Source: Arthrobacter sp. ATA002 (lineage in GTDB: Bacteria; Actinomycetota; Actinomycetes; Actinomycetales; Micrococcaceae). Taken from it: DNA of 64,000 bases. Within the stretch, counting starts at the first letter, position 1. Each line of letters begins with the position of its first letter. The stretch covers positions 2,294,001 to 2,358,000 of the forward strand of contig NZ_CP114015.1 of NCBI RefSeq assembly GCF_026898095.1, given 5' to 3'. The position numbers and the translations under genes are program-made. Positions 17,320 to 27,707 of this stretch are shown in pieces. A model generated the notes under the pieces. That model saw nothing but the letters and a program-made list of their open reading frames with translations, made no database searches and was not told where the DNA came from.

Positions 17320-18036
17320 ATGCAGACACTGGGAATCATTGGAAGCGGCAACATTGGATCGGCCGTGGCACGGCTCGCGGTTGCAGCGGGCCTGAACGTG
17401 ATCATCGCGAACTCGCGGGGTCCGGAATCTCTGCAGGACCTGGCCGCCGGGTTTGGCCCGCTGGCCCGGGCCGGAACGGTGGAAGAGGCAGCCACACTCG
17501 GCGACGCCGTCGTACTTTCCATTCCGCTCAAAGCGGTAAAGGACCTCCCGGACGGGCTGCTTGCCGGCAAGCTGGTGCTGGACACGAGCAACTACTACCC
17601 GTCCCGTGACGGGCGCATCGAAGAACTGGTCGACCACACCGTCACCAGCAGCGAAATGGTCCGCGACCAGCTGGGCGCAGACCAGTATGTGAAGGCCTTC
17701 AACAACATTACCGCCGCGCACATCCCGGCACTGGCCCGGCCCGACGGCGCCGCGGACCGCTCCGCACTGCCGATCGCAGGCGACGGCGCCGCTGCCAAGG
17801 CCGAGGCATCGGGCATTATTGAGCGGCTCGGCTTCAACACCGTTGATGCCGGGACGCTGGCCGAAAGCTGGCGGTTCGAACCTGAAACCCCGGCCTACGG
17901 GCGGATCTACTTCTCGGACCCGGACGTCTCCGATGAGCAGCTGATGGACACCCCTCCCGGGCCGACGCCGGCGGAGCAGGTCCGGTCCGCGCTCGACGCC
18001 GCCGCCCGGGTGGATGTGGCTGAACGCCGGTTCTAG
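17320..18036 (+). CDS. NADPH-dependent F420 reductase-like protein
   Basis: The product has 238 residues. LGIIGSGNIGSAVARLAVAAG is the nucleotide-binding motif and VIIANSRGP the loop that typically recognises the NADP 2'-phosphate. VVLSIPLKAVKDLP, LVLDTSNYYPSRDGR and YVKAFNNITAAHIP follow as in the 16515 paralogue, and LPIAGDGAAAKAEASGII completes the fold. The C-terminal 50 residues (YGRIYFSDPDVSDEQLMD) are specific to this subgroup. It lies 97 bases after the related gene and may be co-expressed. The start ATG has AAGGGATG just upstream. Confidence 0.8.
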   Translation: MQTLGIIGSGNIGSAVARLAVAAGLNVIIANSRGPESLQDLAAGFGPLARAGTVEEAATLGDAVVLSIPLKAVKDLPDGLLAGKLVLDTSNYYPSRDGRIEELVDHTVTSSEMVRDQLGADQYVKAFNNITAAHIPALARPDGAADRSALPIAGDGAAAKAEASGIIERLGFNTVDAGTLAESWRFEPETPAYGRIYFSDPDVSDEQLMDTPPGPTPAEQVRSALDAAARVDVAERRF

Positions 18037-18189
18037 AAGGTACGCGGGAAGGAGGATACCGGAGGCATCACCGGCCGTGGAGGCCGCCGCTTCCCAATTC
18101 ACGTCCCTGCCCTCAATAAACGGGCCCCATTGTCCGGTTCGCCGCACGCGGTGGACCGGACAGCCCATTTCACTGCCGCAGTTCCCGTG

Positions 18190-18678
18190 ATGGTGCCACC
18201 GGGAAAAGACGCCTCGCAGTGGGAGCTGTGGCGCCGGGAGGGCACCATCCGGGGCACCGTGGCCGCCATGGGCGGTACCTCCGTCCTCATGGCGGCAGTG
18301 TTCGGCTTCGTGTCGGTGGCAGGGTGGAGAAGTCCGGACAATCTTCCGGTTGGGCCGCTGCTGATCCTGATCGCCCTCGTCCTCGCCGTTGTTTTCGCCG
18401 CGTATTCCCTGTCCTCCCGGTGGGCCTGCCGTGCCGCGTCAAGGAACGGGGCCTCTCCCTCGCCGGACGAGCAGGAAGAAGACAAGCTGTGGATCGCAGG
18501 AGGGCTCCACAACAACCCGAAGAACCCCCACATCATGGTTCCGAAAAGATCCGGTTCGGGCACCGGGATGACGGTGAACGTGGGAAATGCCAAGGGGCGG
18601 GCCGCCGTCGCCGTTTTCCTCGCTGTCTTTGTGGTCCTGCCCCTCGTCATTGGCGGCATTCTGGCGCTCTCCCGCTGA
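18190..18678 (+). CDS. DUF5808-containing membrane protein
   Basis: Two hydrophobic segments near the start (GGTSVLMAAVFGFVSV and LLILIALVLAVVFAAYSL) are followed by DKLWIAGGLHNNPKNPHIMV and PKRSGSGTGMTVNVGN, the DUF5808 pattern, and by a last membrane helix (AVAVFLAVFVVLPLVIGGIL). Only about 160 residues are present, whereas DUF5808 is often the tail of longer DUF1648-type proteins, so this may be a short form. The start is uncertain: ATG 18190 or GTG 18187 are reasonable, TTG 18130 adds a non-conserved leader. Confidence 0.6.
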   Translation: MVPPGKDASQWELWRREGTIRGTVAAMGGTSVLMAAVFGFVSVAGWRSPDNLPVGPLLILIALVLAVVFAAYSLSSRWACRAASRNGASPSPDEQEEDKLWIAGGLHNNPKNPHIMVPKRSGSGTGMTVNVGNAKGRAAVAVFLAVFVVLPLVIGGILALSR

Positions 18679-18804
18679 GGAGCGGGCCGTGTGACCTCGC
18701 ACGCTTCGCGGAATAGTGCGGGCCCTTCCCCCGGTTGTCGCTGCTATACCAACTTCAGCTCAGGACCGCCCGGCCCTGATGCCAGCTATAAAAGGAACCA
18801 CCAC

Positions 18805-19887
18805 GTGAAACTCTTTACCCCGCTGACCATCGGCACCATGGAACTGCCCAACCGCCTGGTCATGGCACCGATGTCCCGCGTGCGCGCCGACCGCAGCGGC
18901 GTGCCCACTGACATCATGGTCGAGCACTACCGCCAGCGCGCCTCCCTGGGCCTGATCGTCACCGACGGCATCTACCCCTCCTTCCCCGGCCAGGGCAACC
19001 CCCTCATGCCCGGCCTGGTCACCGAGGAACACATCGCCGGCTGGAAGCGCGTCACTAACGCCGTGCACGAGGCCGGCGGCCGGATCGTCGCCCAGCTAAT
19101 GCACTCCGGACGCGTCGCCCACGAGAACATCAACGGCGGACACCAGCCGCAGGCCCCCAGCGCCATCGCGGTCGAAGGCATGGCCCACACCTACGAGGGC
19201 AAGGCACCCTACCCAGTGCCGCACGCCCTCACCGAAGCCGAACTCCCCGGCGTCGTACAGGACTTCGTCTCCGCCGCCCGGAACGCCATGTTGGCAGGGT
19301 TCGACGGCGTGGAGCTGCACGGTGCCAACGGGTACCTGCTGCAGGAATTCCTCTCCCCCGTCTCCAACACCCGCACCGATAACTACGGCGGCTCCCCGGA
19401 GAACCGCGCCCGGATGGTCATCGAGACCTTCCGCGCCGTGGCCGAAGCCGTCGGTGCCGAGCACACCGCCATCCGCATCTCCCCCGAGCACAACATCCAG
19501 GGCGTGCTGGAAACCGACCGCGCCGACGTCACCGCCACCTACACCGCGCTGGTGGACGGCATCGCGGACCTGAAGCCTGCCTACCTCTCCATCCTGCACA
19601 AGGATCCCGCTGACGAGATGATCCAGGACCTGCGCCGCCGCTTCGGCGGCCCGGTGCTGCTGAATACCGGCTTCGGCACCGTCACCAGCCGCAATGACGC
19701 GATCATGCTGCTCGAGGAGGATCTGGCCGAGGCCGTCGTCGTCGGCCGCCCGGTCATCGCCAACCCGGACCTGGCCCGCCGCTGGCAGGAAGACCTGCCG
19801 CTGAACGAGGTGGACCAGGCCACCGTCTACACCAACGGTGCCGCCGGCTACACGGACTACGCGCTTCTGGAGACGGTCGCTTCCTAA
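18805..19887 (+). CDS. Old Yellow Enzyme family NADH:flavin oxidoreductase
   Basis: The product has 360 residues, normal for the family. The FMN barrel opens LFTPLTIGTMELPNRLVMAP; the active-site region is IVAQLMHSGRVAHENINGG, with GFDGVELHGANGYLLQEFLS and DNYGGSPENRARM as the classic OYE blocks, and AVVVGRPVIANPDLARRW at the phosphate-binding end. The residues HGAN (His, Asn) that hold the substrate carbonyl are kept. The GTG at 18805 has AAAGGA upstream and starts exactly where the family does. It would reduce activated alkenes using NAD(P)H. A strong terminator follows. Confidence 0.93.
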   Translation: MKLFTPLTIGTMELPNRLVMAPMSRVRADRSGVPTDIMVEHYRQRASLGLIVTDGIYPSFPGQGNPLMPGLVTEEHIAGWKRVTNAVHEAGGRIVAQLMHSGRVAHENINGGHQPQAPSAIAVEGMAHTYEGKAPYPVPHALTEAELPGVVQDFVSAARNAMLAGFDGVELHGANGYLLQEFLSPVSNTRTDNYGGSPENRARMVIETFRAVAEAVGAEHTAIRISPEHNIQGVLETDRADVTATYTALVDGIADLKPAYLSILHKDPADEMIQDLRRRFGGPVLLNTGFGTVTSRNDAIMLLEEDLAEAVVVGRPVIANPDLARRWQEDLPLNEVDQATVYTNGAAGYTDYALLETVAS

Positions 19888-19910
19888 GCAACGATTACAA
19901 CAGAACGACG

Positions 19911-19946
19911 ACGGCAGGCCCTCCGCGCGATGCGGGGGCCTGCCGT
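19911..19946 (+). terminator. Rho-independent terminator after the OYE gene
   Basis: ACGGCAGGCC (19911-19920) pairs perfectly with GGCCTGCCGT (19937-19946), extended inward by further G-C pairs, and is followed by TCTTGTG. It lies 23 bases after the OYE stop codon. The plus strand carries the weak T-tract, so it serves the OYE gene. Confidence 0.85.
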
Positions 19947-20014
19947 TCTTGTGTGCACGCGTCTCCAACGGCCTTGGCGTTAGCGCCGGCGGCCGAAAGA
20001 TCCGGGCCTGCGCG

Positions 20015-20356
20015 TCAGCTGGCGGGGTCGTACTGAAAGGCACGCACTTCCTGAGCACAGCGGCAGGCTGCAGCGAACTTCGCCGCCCACTCCAGTGCTT
20101 CCCCGCGGGAGGACACCTCGAGCACCGTGTAACCGCCGTCGATCTGCCGCGTCTGCGGATACGTGCCCTCGATGACGGTCCCCGCACCGTCAACCAGGAC
20201 CGCTGGAATGCTCTCATCGATACCGCCGCCGAACACCCACACACCGGCGTCCTTGGCGTCCTGAAGCACGGCATGGGCGGCGGCCCCCACCGCCGGCAGC
20301 TCCTCCCGCGGGACAACCATGGCGCTGCTGGGGAACGAGATCAGGTACTTCGCCAT
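20015..20356 (-). CDS. YCII-related (DGPF) domain protein
   Basis: The product has 113 residues and the ferredoxin-like layout of YCII proteins: MAKYLISFPSSAM as first strand, then a helix, AGVWVFGGGIDES, GGYTVLEVSSRGEALEWAAK and VRAFQYDPAS at the end. Relatives are often encoded beside sigma factors, but none is adjacent here. No reaction is established for this group. The ATG at 20356 is followed directly by the conserved first strand. Confidence 0.8.
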   Translation of the reverse strand: MAKYLISFPSSAMVVPREELPAVGAAAHAVLQDAKDAGVWVFGGGIDESIPAVLVDGAGTVIEGTYPQTRQIDGGYTVLEVSSRGEALEWAAKFAAACRCAQEVRAFQYDPAS

Positions 20357-20686
20357 GGGGCGGCTCCTTCTATTGTGGCTGGCGGAATGCGTTCATCCTC
20401 GCCCACCGCCGCACAATCCGCGAGGTCCAGCGGACGGTCCGCTTCCCTGGCGGCGGACTAAGCACGCGGTTTCAGCTCGCGCCGGTGGCCGGACGCGGCC
20501 CCGCTGCAGCACTGTCTCCTGCGACGCGGCGCCGGAACTTCCGCCGGGCGTTCCGGGAGCCGGCGACCGGGAGGACCATGGCGAAGGAGGACCAGGCAGT
20601 TCCGCCAACCTGAGAGAAGCCGGACCAATGATTGATTTTGAATGAGACTGACACACTGGCCCATGGGCTGGTCCATGTGGCACCCC
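20357..20686. other. Gene-free stretch
   Basis: No frame in either direction shows family character. It holds the promoter region of the YCII-like gene and the space downstream of the Vms1-like gene (20687-21835). No clear stem-loop was noticed. Confidence 0.4.
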
Positions 20687-21835
20687 TTACACCGTGGTGC
20701 CGCCGGGAGCTTCGGGGCCCACGGGCCAGCGCAGCAGCGCTGCGACGTCGACGCCGCCGGGCAGGACGCCGTCGGGCACCAGCAGGAGGCTGGCGTCCGT
20801 CAGGGCGCCCGCGCGCAGCATCGCCGCCGGGAGGGGAACCTGTCCCAGCACCTCCGCACCGAGCGTCTGCTCCTCCGCCGTGGCCACCCACGGCTCGGCG
20901 CCCAGGGCCAGCAGCTGCCGGTCGGCGAGCGCGCTGTCATTCAGGATCAGCACCTCCACCTGGGCCTGCTGAAGCGCAGTAACCACGGCGCCCACACCGG
21001 TAGCCGACTCGGGATTGGCCTGCCCTTCCTGCAGGGCGAGGCGGTCGAGCACCTGCGCCTGTTCGGCCGCCCACTGCAGGGCGATGAGTTCCTGGACCTT
21101 ATCCTCGAACATCTGCTGGTGCGAGTCTTCGGGGCGGGGCTCGGAATCGATCATGCTGACGAGCGGCTTGTGGGCCTCCGCCAGCTGGTCCTGCACCAGG
21201 CCCCGGGCACGGACGTCGCCGGCGAGCGCAATCAGCCTGGCGCCGCTGCTGTCCACAATCCGGTCGATCTGTCCGGCAACTTCGTCAGCGTTCCGGCGCC
21301 AGGTCTCCTCGGTCCGGCGCTGCTGCTTGTCCTGCGCCCAGCCCTCACCGCCGGGGAGTTTGCTGATGTCCTCGCTGGACCCCTCGACATCCGCCACTGT
21401 CCCGGAGCCGGGCCGGCCCACGTATTCCAGCCGGATCTCAGCGTCCTCCCGCGTCACTTCGGCCACCACGTACGGAAACTCCTCGGGGCGGTGCTTGAGC
21501 AGCGGCAGCAGATCCGGAACCGGGCCCACGGAGATATGCGGCGGCGCCACCAGCGGTCCGGGCAGCAGTTCGTTCAGTTCCGCCGTTCCCTGCCGGACGA
21601 GGACAAAGCGTGAGATCGGGGCGGGCAGCCCGCGCGCAGGTTCCACCGCAGTTTCCATGGCCTCCAGATCCGCCGCAGCAGCCCCCTGCCGGGCCAGTGC
21701 CGCCCGGACATCGCCGCGACGGGCTTCGGCTGCTTCGGCCCCCTGCGCGCCCCCGGCCCCGGCATCGACATAGACGACGCACCAAGGCCCCGGCTTCCGG
21801 TAAAGATCCGCAAATTTGTGGAGGTGCTCCGTCAT
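20687..21835 (-). CDS. Vms1/Ankzf1 family peptidyl-tRNA hydrolase-like protein (Rv2629/baeRF2 group)
   Basis: The product has 382 residues. It is related to archaeo-eukaryotic release-factor folds: an N-terminal part (WCVVYVDAGAGGAQGAEAAE), a middle domain with YVVAEVTREDAEIRLEYVG and ERRTEETWRRNADEVAGQID, and a C-terminal domain with GVGAVVTALQQAQVEVLIL and SLLLVPDGVLP. The actinobacterial baeRF2 group is thought to act in ribosome rescue or stress; the Mycobacterium member is Rv2629. The ATG at 21835 is preceded by GGAGATCGAC. It appears monocistronic. Confidence 0.75.
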   Translation of the reverse strand: MTEHLHKFADLYRKPGPWCVVYVDAGAGGAQGAEAAEARRGDVRAALARQGAAAADLEAMETAVEPARGLPAPISRFVLVRQGTAELNELLPGPLVAPPHISVGPVPDLLPLLKHRPEEFPYVVAEVTREDAEIRLEYVGRPGSGTVADVEGSSEDISKLPGGEGWAQDKQQRRTEETWRRNADEVAGQIDRIVDSSGARLIALAGDVRARGLVQDQLAEAHKPLVSMIDSEPRPEDSHQQMFEDKVQELIALQWAAEQAQVLDRLALQEGQANPESATGVGAVVTALQQAQVEVLILNDSALADRQLLALGAEPWVATAEEQTLGAEVLGQVPLPAAMLRAGALTDASLLLVPDGVLPGGVDVAALLRWPVGPEAPGGTTV

Positions 21836-22077
21836 GTCGATCTCCTTTACGCACAGGGGCGGCCGCGCATCGATGCAATCCGTGCCTCACGCTAACACCG
21901 CTTAGGCGGGGAGTTACAGGGCTGCGGCAGTTGAGGGGCCGTTGCGGGCATACCCGTCCGTCCACCGCACCGGACCGCCGGCCGTAACACTGTGCCGCCG
22001 TCGCCGTTCGGGCAGCACCGCACCGCTAGGATTGCCGTCGTAAGAATGACCGGAGGCGGTCAGACGGGAAGGGGTCC

Positions 22078-23054
22078 ATGACGGCTGCGCTCCCCACCGG
22101 GCCTGTCCGCACGGCAACGGGCACCGTGGCCCGCGCCGGATCCTCTAACGAATGGAAGCGGCTGATCTCGGCATCCTTTGTACCGCTGGAAACCGCCCCG
22201 GCCGGAATCCGCGGAGAAAGAGCGTTCACCGGGCAGCTCACCAGCCACCAGCTGCGCGAACTGGCCATCGTCCAGGTGGATGCCATGGCGCACGCCGTCG
22301 AGCGCACGCCGGACCTGGTTACAGCCGGGGGCTCCGGCTTCTACAAACTGAACCTGCAGCTCTCCGGCAGCGGGGTGCTCCGCCAGAGCGGCCGCGAAAC
22401 AGTCCTCAGCACCGGCGAGCTGGCCATTTACGACACGGGCCAGCCCTACACCCTGCGCTTCGACGAGAGCTTCTCCACCCTGGTGCTGATGTTCCCCAAA
22501 CATCTGGTGGGGCTGTCCGCGGATCAGATGAGGGCCTCACGGCGGTCCCGCTGGGCAGGGAACACCGGCTGGGCCGCGCCGTCGTGCCCTTTTTGACCCA
22601 GACCGCGAGGATGCTGCCGGAGCTGGACGGGCCGATCGCGCACCGGCTGGCCATGAATACCGTGGATCTGCTGGCCACCCTGCTCGCTGACGAGGCCTAC
22701 TCCCGGCCTGTACCGGACGGGACAGGCAACGCGAGGATGCTGCGCCGGATCCAGCTGTTCATTGACGGGCAGCTGTCCAACCCGGATTTGTCCCCCGGCT
22801 ACGTGGCGGCGGCGCACTACATTTCCACCCGCAGCCTGCACAAGCTGTTCGAGGACAGCGGCACCACTGCGGCCGCCTGGATCCGCGGCCGCCGCTTGGC
22901 CGGAGCACGGCGCGACCTTGCCGATCCGCTCCTGGCCGACGTACCCATCGCGGCCATCGGGGCCCGCTGGGGCCTGCCCGATCCGGCGCACTTCAGCCGG
23001 GTTTTCCGCGCGGCCCACGGCTGCTCCCCCTCCGCCTACCGGCAGCGCACGTAA
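22078..23054 (+). pseudogene. AraC-family transcriptional regulator, frameshifted
   Basis: The sensor half (AraC-binding-like domain) reads from ATG 22078, with GGAAGGGG just before it: REAIVQVD-like block as RELAIVQVDAMAHAVERTP and KLNLQLSGSGVLRQSGRETV. One G is missing in the GGG at 22532-22534, after SADQM; the other frame continues LTAVPLGREHRLGRAVVPFL and ends in the two AraC helix-turn-helices, VAAAHYISTRSLHKLFED and IAAIGARWGLPDPAHFSRVF. The joined protein would have 325 residues, a normal length. It lies before an aldehyde dehydrogenase and a GMC oxidoreductase gene and probably controls them. Confidence 0.8.
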
Positions 23055-23211
23055 CCAGCGCTCACGGGCCACTTTCCCTGCACAAGGGTGGCGAGAGGCA
23101 GGGCGTGCACGATTTGCCAAGCACTGCTCACGCAAAGCCAACCGCTGGCACTATGGTGTGCGCCACAGTTGAATGGAGCACCCGGCCGAACATCCAGCAA
23201 AGGAGCAGGAC

Positions 23212-24640
23212 ATGACGCTCGCCGACCCAACCCTCACCTCTTGTTCGGACCTTCTGGCCGCCGTTTCGGCAGCCGGGGAGGGCCGGAACATCAACGACCC
23301 GGCCACCGGCGAGCTGGTGGGCAGGGCCCCGGTGCACACCGTCGAGGACCTCGAAAAAGCCGTGTCCGCCGCCCGCGCGGCGCAGCCGGCCTGGGCCGCA
23401 CTCGGCCACGCCGGCCGGTGCCGGGCCCTGATGCAGGCTGCGGGCGCCGTGGATGCCTCGGCTGAAGCGCTCGCCGAACTCCTGTCCCGCGAGCAGGGCA
23501 AACCGCTCAACGGCCCCAATGCCCGGTTCGAGGTGGGCGGCGCCGCCGCCTGGCTGCGCGCCGCGGCGTCGTTCGATCTGGAGCCCGAGGTGCTGGTGGA
23601 CGACGACGGCGGGCGGGCCGAACTGCATTACCGTCCGCTCGGCGTCGTGGGCGCCATCGGTCCGTGGAACTGGCCCATGATGATCAGCGTCTGGCAGCTC
23701 GCCCCGGCCCTGCGGATGGGCAACACCGTGGTGATGAAACCCTCCGAGTACACGCCGCTGTCCGTCCTGGCGCTGGCCGCCGTCGATCAACCAGGCGCTG
23801 CCCGCGGACGTGCTGCAGGTGGTCTCCGGCGGCCGCGGCGTCGGAGAGACCCTTGCCGCGCATCCGGACGTGGACAAGATTATGTTCACGGGTTCCACCG
23901 CCACCGGCAAGGCGATCATCCGCTCCTCCGCGGACACCGTGAAACGCCTGACACTGGAGCTGGGCGGCAACGACGCAGGCATCGTGCTCCCGGACGCGGA
24001 TCCGCAGGCCATCGCCGAGGACCTGTTCTGGGGTGCGTTCATCAACACCGGGCAGACCTGCGCCGCCATGAAACGGCTCTACGTGCACGAGGACCTGTAC
24101 GACGCGGTCTGCGATGCGCTCACCGGCGTTGCCGCCCGGATGCCGATGGGCGTGGGCCTGGACGAGAACAATGTGCTGGGTCCGCTGCAGAACGAAGCCC
24201 AGTTCCAGATCGTCGCGGACCTGGTGGAACAGGCCAAGGCGTCCGGCGGGCGGGTGCTGCTGGGCGGCAACCCGGACCCCGAACAGCCCGGCTACTTTTA
24301 TCCGACCACTCTGATCGCGGACATCGATCCGGGCAACGCCCTGGTGGTCGAGGAACAGTTCGGCCCCGCCCTGCCGATCATCCGCTACTCCACCGTGGAC
24401 CAGGCCGTGGAACTGGCCAACAGCCTGGACGTGGGCCTGGGCGCCTCGGTCTGGGGCACGGACCGGGACGCCGCCCGCGGGGTCGCGGCACGGATCGAGG
24501 CCGGGACCGTGTGGATCAACAAGCACGGCACCGTGGACCCCCGGATCCCCTTCGGCGGCACCAAACAGTCCGGCTACGGGCTGGAATTCGGCGTCGAGGG
24601 CCTCAAACACCTCGGCGCACCCCAGGTCATCAGTTACTGA
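23212..24640 (+). pseudogene. Aldehyde dehydrogenase family protein, frameshifted
   Basis: The ATG at 23212 follows AAAGGAGCAGG. The first frame covers the N-terminal fold up to GPWNWPMMISVWQLAPALRM and NTVVMKPSEYTPLSVLALAAV. An extra G near 23785 shifts the frame; after it come INQALPADVLQVVSGG, IMFTGSTATGKAII, LELGGNDAGIV (catalytic glutamate) and FINTGQTCAAMKRLYV (catalytic cysteine), ending VEEQFGPALPIIRY and IPFGGTKQSGYG. The joined product has 475 residues. All catalytic residues survive. With the GMC oxidoreductase after it, it could oxidise an alcohol to an acid in two steps, under the AraC regulator upstream. Confidence 0.85.
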
Positions 24641-24673
24641 GGCCACCCGCTTCTTTCCTTCCCCCCACAGACC

Positions 24674-24710
24674 GCGGTGCCGGACCGTCCCCCCTCCGGT
24701 CCGGCACCGC
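24674..24710 (+). terminator. Rho-independent terminator after the aldehyde dehydrogenase gene
   Basis: GCGGTGCCGGACC (24674-24686) pairs perfectly with GGTCCGGCACCGC (24698-24710) around an 11-base loop and is followed by TCCTTTTT. It separates the dehydrogenase from the GMC oxidoreductase gene, so the latter may have its own promoter or depend on read-through. Confidence 0.9.
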
Positions 24711-24761
24711 TCCTTTTTCCGCCGCCTTACCTCCCACCGCTTTACCGAAAGGCTCCTCCCC

Positions 24762-26278
24762 GTGGATTCCTACATCGTCATCGGCGCCGGGTCGGCCGGC
24801 TGCGTCCTTGCCCGCCGCCTGCTCGACGCCGGCCACCGCGTCACCGTCCTGGAGGCCGGCGGCGAGGACACCAATCCGATCATTGCCAACGTGCACGAGG
24901 CCGGCGGACTCTGGCACGGCCCGGAGGACTGGGACTACTACACCGTGGAACAGCCCGGCTGCTCGAACCGGAGCATCCATCTGCCCCGCGGCAAGGTTCT
25001 CGGCGGCTCACATGCATTGAACGCCACCATCTGGGTGCGCGGAGCGAAACAGGACTACGACACCTGGAACTACCTCGGCTGCCCCGGCTGGGGCTGGGAG
25101 GACGTACTGCCGGTGTTCCGGGCCATTGAAAACTACGACGGCGGAGCCTCCGAGTCCCGCGGCACCGGCGGTCCGCTCGACGTTGTCGCCGACTTTCCGA
25201 TGAATCCGGTACAGGAATCCATCCTCGCCGGAGCCGCGGAAATGGGCATCATGATCAACGCGGACTATAACTCGGGCGATGTCGAAGGCGCGTCCAGAAT
25301 GCAGCTGAACATCCGCGGAGGCAAGCGGTTCAACACCTGGCAGGCCTACCTGCGGCCCGTCATGGATAACCCGAACCTGACTCTGCTCACCGGTGCCACC
25401 GTGCGGCAGCTGCTGATTGAGAACGGTGCCGTGGCGGGCGTCGAGTTCTTGCAGGACGGCGCGGTGCAGACCCTGCGCGCAGACGAGACGCTGTTGGCCG
25501 GCGGGGCGGTCGGCTCCCCGAGGTGCTGCTGCGCTCGGGGATTGGCCCGGCCGGGGAGCTGCGCGCGGCCGGCGTCGAGCCGGTGCTGGACCTGCCCGGT
25601 GTCGGGAAGAACCTGCACGACCATCTGCTCTCCCCGGTCATTTTCACCACCACTGCCAAGCCGGTGCCGGCACCGGAGGTCGGTGCGGCGGAAACGCACT
25701 TGTTCTGGAAGTCCAATCCGGACCTGGCGGTGCCGGACACCCAGCCCATTCATTTCTCGCTGCCCATGTATTTCCTGGACTCCATGAGCGGCCCGGAAAA
25801 TGGATTCTCCCTGGTTGCCGGTATCGTCCGCCCGCTCAGCCGCGGCGAAATCACGCTGTCCGGCCCGGCTCCGGAGGATCCGATCCGCATCGATCTGGGT
25901 GCGCTCACCGAGCAGGCCGACGTCGATTCCCTCGCCGCCTCGGTGCGGCAGTGCCGGGAACTGGGCCGGACCTCAGCCCTCGCCGGGGAATGGGGCGCCG
26001 AGGAAATCTATCCCGGCCCGCAGGTCACGGACAGCGCCGAAGACCTGGAACAGTACGTCCGGGACACGGCTGTGACGTACCACCACCAGGTGGGCACCTG
26101 CAAGATGGGCCTGGACGCCGAAGCCGTGGTGGATCCGCGCAGCATGCGGGTGCACGGCATGCCGGGGCTGCGCGTGGCGGATGCCTCCGTCATGCCGCTG
26201 GTGCCCACCGGCAACACCAACGCGCCCACCATCATGATCGCCGAGCGCGCCGCCGCGATGATTCTGGCTGGCGCCTAA
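24762..26278 (+). pseudogene. GMC-family oxidoreductase (choline/alcohol dehydrogenase-like), frameshifted
   Basis: The FAD-binding motif YIVIGAGSAGCVLARRLLDAG starts at residue 4, followed by RVTVLEAGG and the GMC signature GKVLGGSHALNATIWVRG. After AGGAVGSP a G is missing at about 25520; the other frame resumes EVLLRSGIGPAGELRAAGVE, DLPGVGKNLHDHLLSPV and ends [11 protein letters not shown] (catalytic histidines region), [20 protein letters not shown]. The repaired protein has 505 residues. The GTG start at 24762 gives the conserved first strand. Substrate not determined; context (aldehyde dehydrogenase, AraC) suggests a primary alcohol. Confidence 0.85.
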
Positions 26279-26310
26279 CCGGTCCACACCACCCACCGCG
26301 GCCTCCCGCC

Positions 26311-26340
26311 CCGGGGGTGTTGACCGCCGGGGGTGTTGAC
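26311..26340 (+). repeat. Short tandem duplication
   Basis: CCGGGGGTGTTGAC occurs twice (26311-26324 and 26327-26340), separated by CG, in the gap between the GMC oxidoreductase and the LssY_C gene. It contains GTTGAC, a -35-like element, twice, so it may have duplicated a promoter half. Confidence 0.6.
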
Positions 26341-26371
26341 GTCCGAACGCCGCGCACGGAAAGGTTTGCCT

Positions 26372-27707
26372 ATGACTCAGACGGCGGCGGAAGGCGGCGG
26401 CCCTCCTGCTGCCGGGCCCGGACCGGGCACGGCTGCCACCGTCATTGACCGGGTCTTCTTCGCCTTTAGCGGCCTCGCCGCCCTCTGGTTCGCCGTGCTG
26501 CTGCTGCGCGAATCGCTGGAGGTGCGGCATATCGGATTCCTGGTGGTGTTCTGGGCGGCCCTGGCCTACCTGGTGCTGCCCCGGGTGTACCGGATCCTGT
26601 CGCAGATTTTCATCCCCAACTACTTCATGGGACGCACCCGCACCAACGCGGGGCTGTTTGGCGACGCCGTCAACCTCGCGTTCCTGGGCACCGGAGACCA
26701 GCTGCGCGGGGCTCTGGACCGGGCCGGCTGGAAGCTCGCGGATCCGGTCACCGTAGCCAGCACCTGGCGCATCGTGTCCTCCACCCTGCTGCACCGCAGC
26801 TACCCCCACGCACCGGTAAGCCCGCTGCTGCTCTTTGACCGGCAGCAGGACTTTGCGTACGAGCAGGAACTGCACGGCAATCCGCGGCAGCGCCACCACG
26901 TCCGGTTTTGGCGCTGCCCGGACGGGTGGCTGCTGCCGGGCGGTATCGCTGCGGACTGGCTGGCCGCAGCGTCCTTTGACCGTGCCGTCGGCCTGTCCCT
27001 GTTCACGCTGCAGATCACCCACCGGGTCGGGGAGAATATCGACGCCGAACGCGACTATCTGGTCGCGTCCCTGAAGCAGTCCTCCCCTGAGGTATCCGTG
27101 GAAGTTATCAGCAACTTCTCCACCGGCTACCACTCCCGCAACGGCGGCGGGGATTCGATTGCCACCGACGGAGATCTGCCGGTGACGGACCTTTCCCGGC
27201 TGCCGGCAACCCGGCCTCCGGGCCCGGAGCTGCCCGCACCGCAGGGCAGCGCACCGGATGAAGCGCCGGGGCCGCAGGCCCGCTCCCATCGTCTTCGGCG
27301 CCGTCCTGGTGTTCCTGCGCGGGGCAGCGGCCCTGACCGTGGCGGCACCGTTCCTGGCGCGGTTTGCCGACGCCGTCTGGGTGACCGAGCTGCTCGGTAC
27401 CCAGAGCCGCGGCCTGGCGGATTTGGGCAGTGGATATGCTCCCGCCAGCGTAACGCTGGCCGTGTTTGCCTGTGTGGAGGCGGTGCTGGCGGTGTTGATT
27501 CTGCGCGGCAGCAACATTGCCCGGTTGACGGCCATGTCCCTAAGTGCCGGTGCCATCGTGCTGCAGGTAGCCGCGGTGTTCACCGGTCCCGCCGATACGT
27601 TGGGCAGCAACATCTTCGGCTATTCGTTCGACATCCTGCTCATTTTGGCGCTGTCCAGCAGCCGGGCCAGGATTTACGCCCGCGGCCGGCGCCGCCGCAG
27701 CAGCTAG
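26372..27707 (+). pseudogene. LssY C-terminal domain membrane protein, frameshifted
   Basis: From ATG 26372 (GGAAAGG upstream) the protein starts with two membrane helices (FFAFSGLAALWFAVLLL, FLVVFWAALAYLVLP) and an LssY_C-type domain (DAVNLAFLGTGDQLRGALDR, GWKLADPVTVASTWRIV, ENIDAERDYLVASL). An extra base between 27255 and 27290 shifts the frame; the other frame carries four more hydrophobic segments (IVFGAVLVFLRGAAALTV, VTLAVFACVEAVLAVLIL, AIVLQVAAVFTGP, FDILLILALSSS). The repaired length is 444 residues. The function of LssY_C proteins is not settled. The end overlaps the convergent gene at 27704-28459 by four bases. Confidence 0.65.

Noticed and set aside
16960..18168. 402-codon minus-strand frame across two NAD(P)-binding genes
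   Set aside because: It covers two genes with unmistakable Rossmann motifs on the other strand.
19096..20316. 406-codon minus-strand frame opposite the OYE gene
   Set aside because: It spans a strong terminator and has no domain; the OYE reading is certain.
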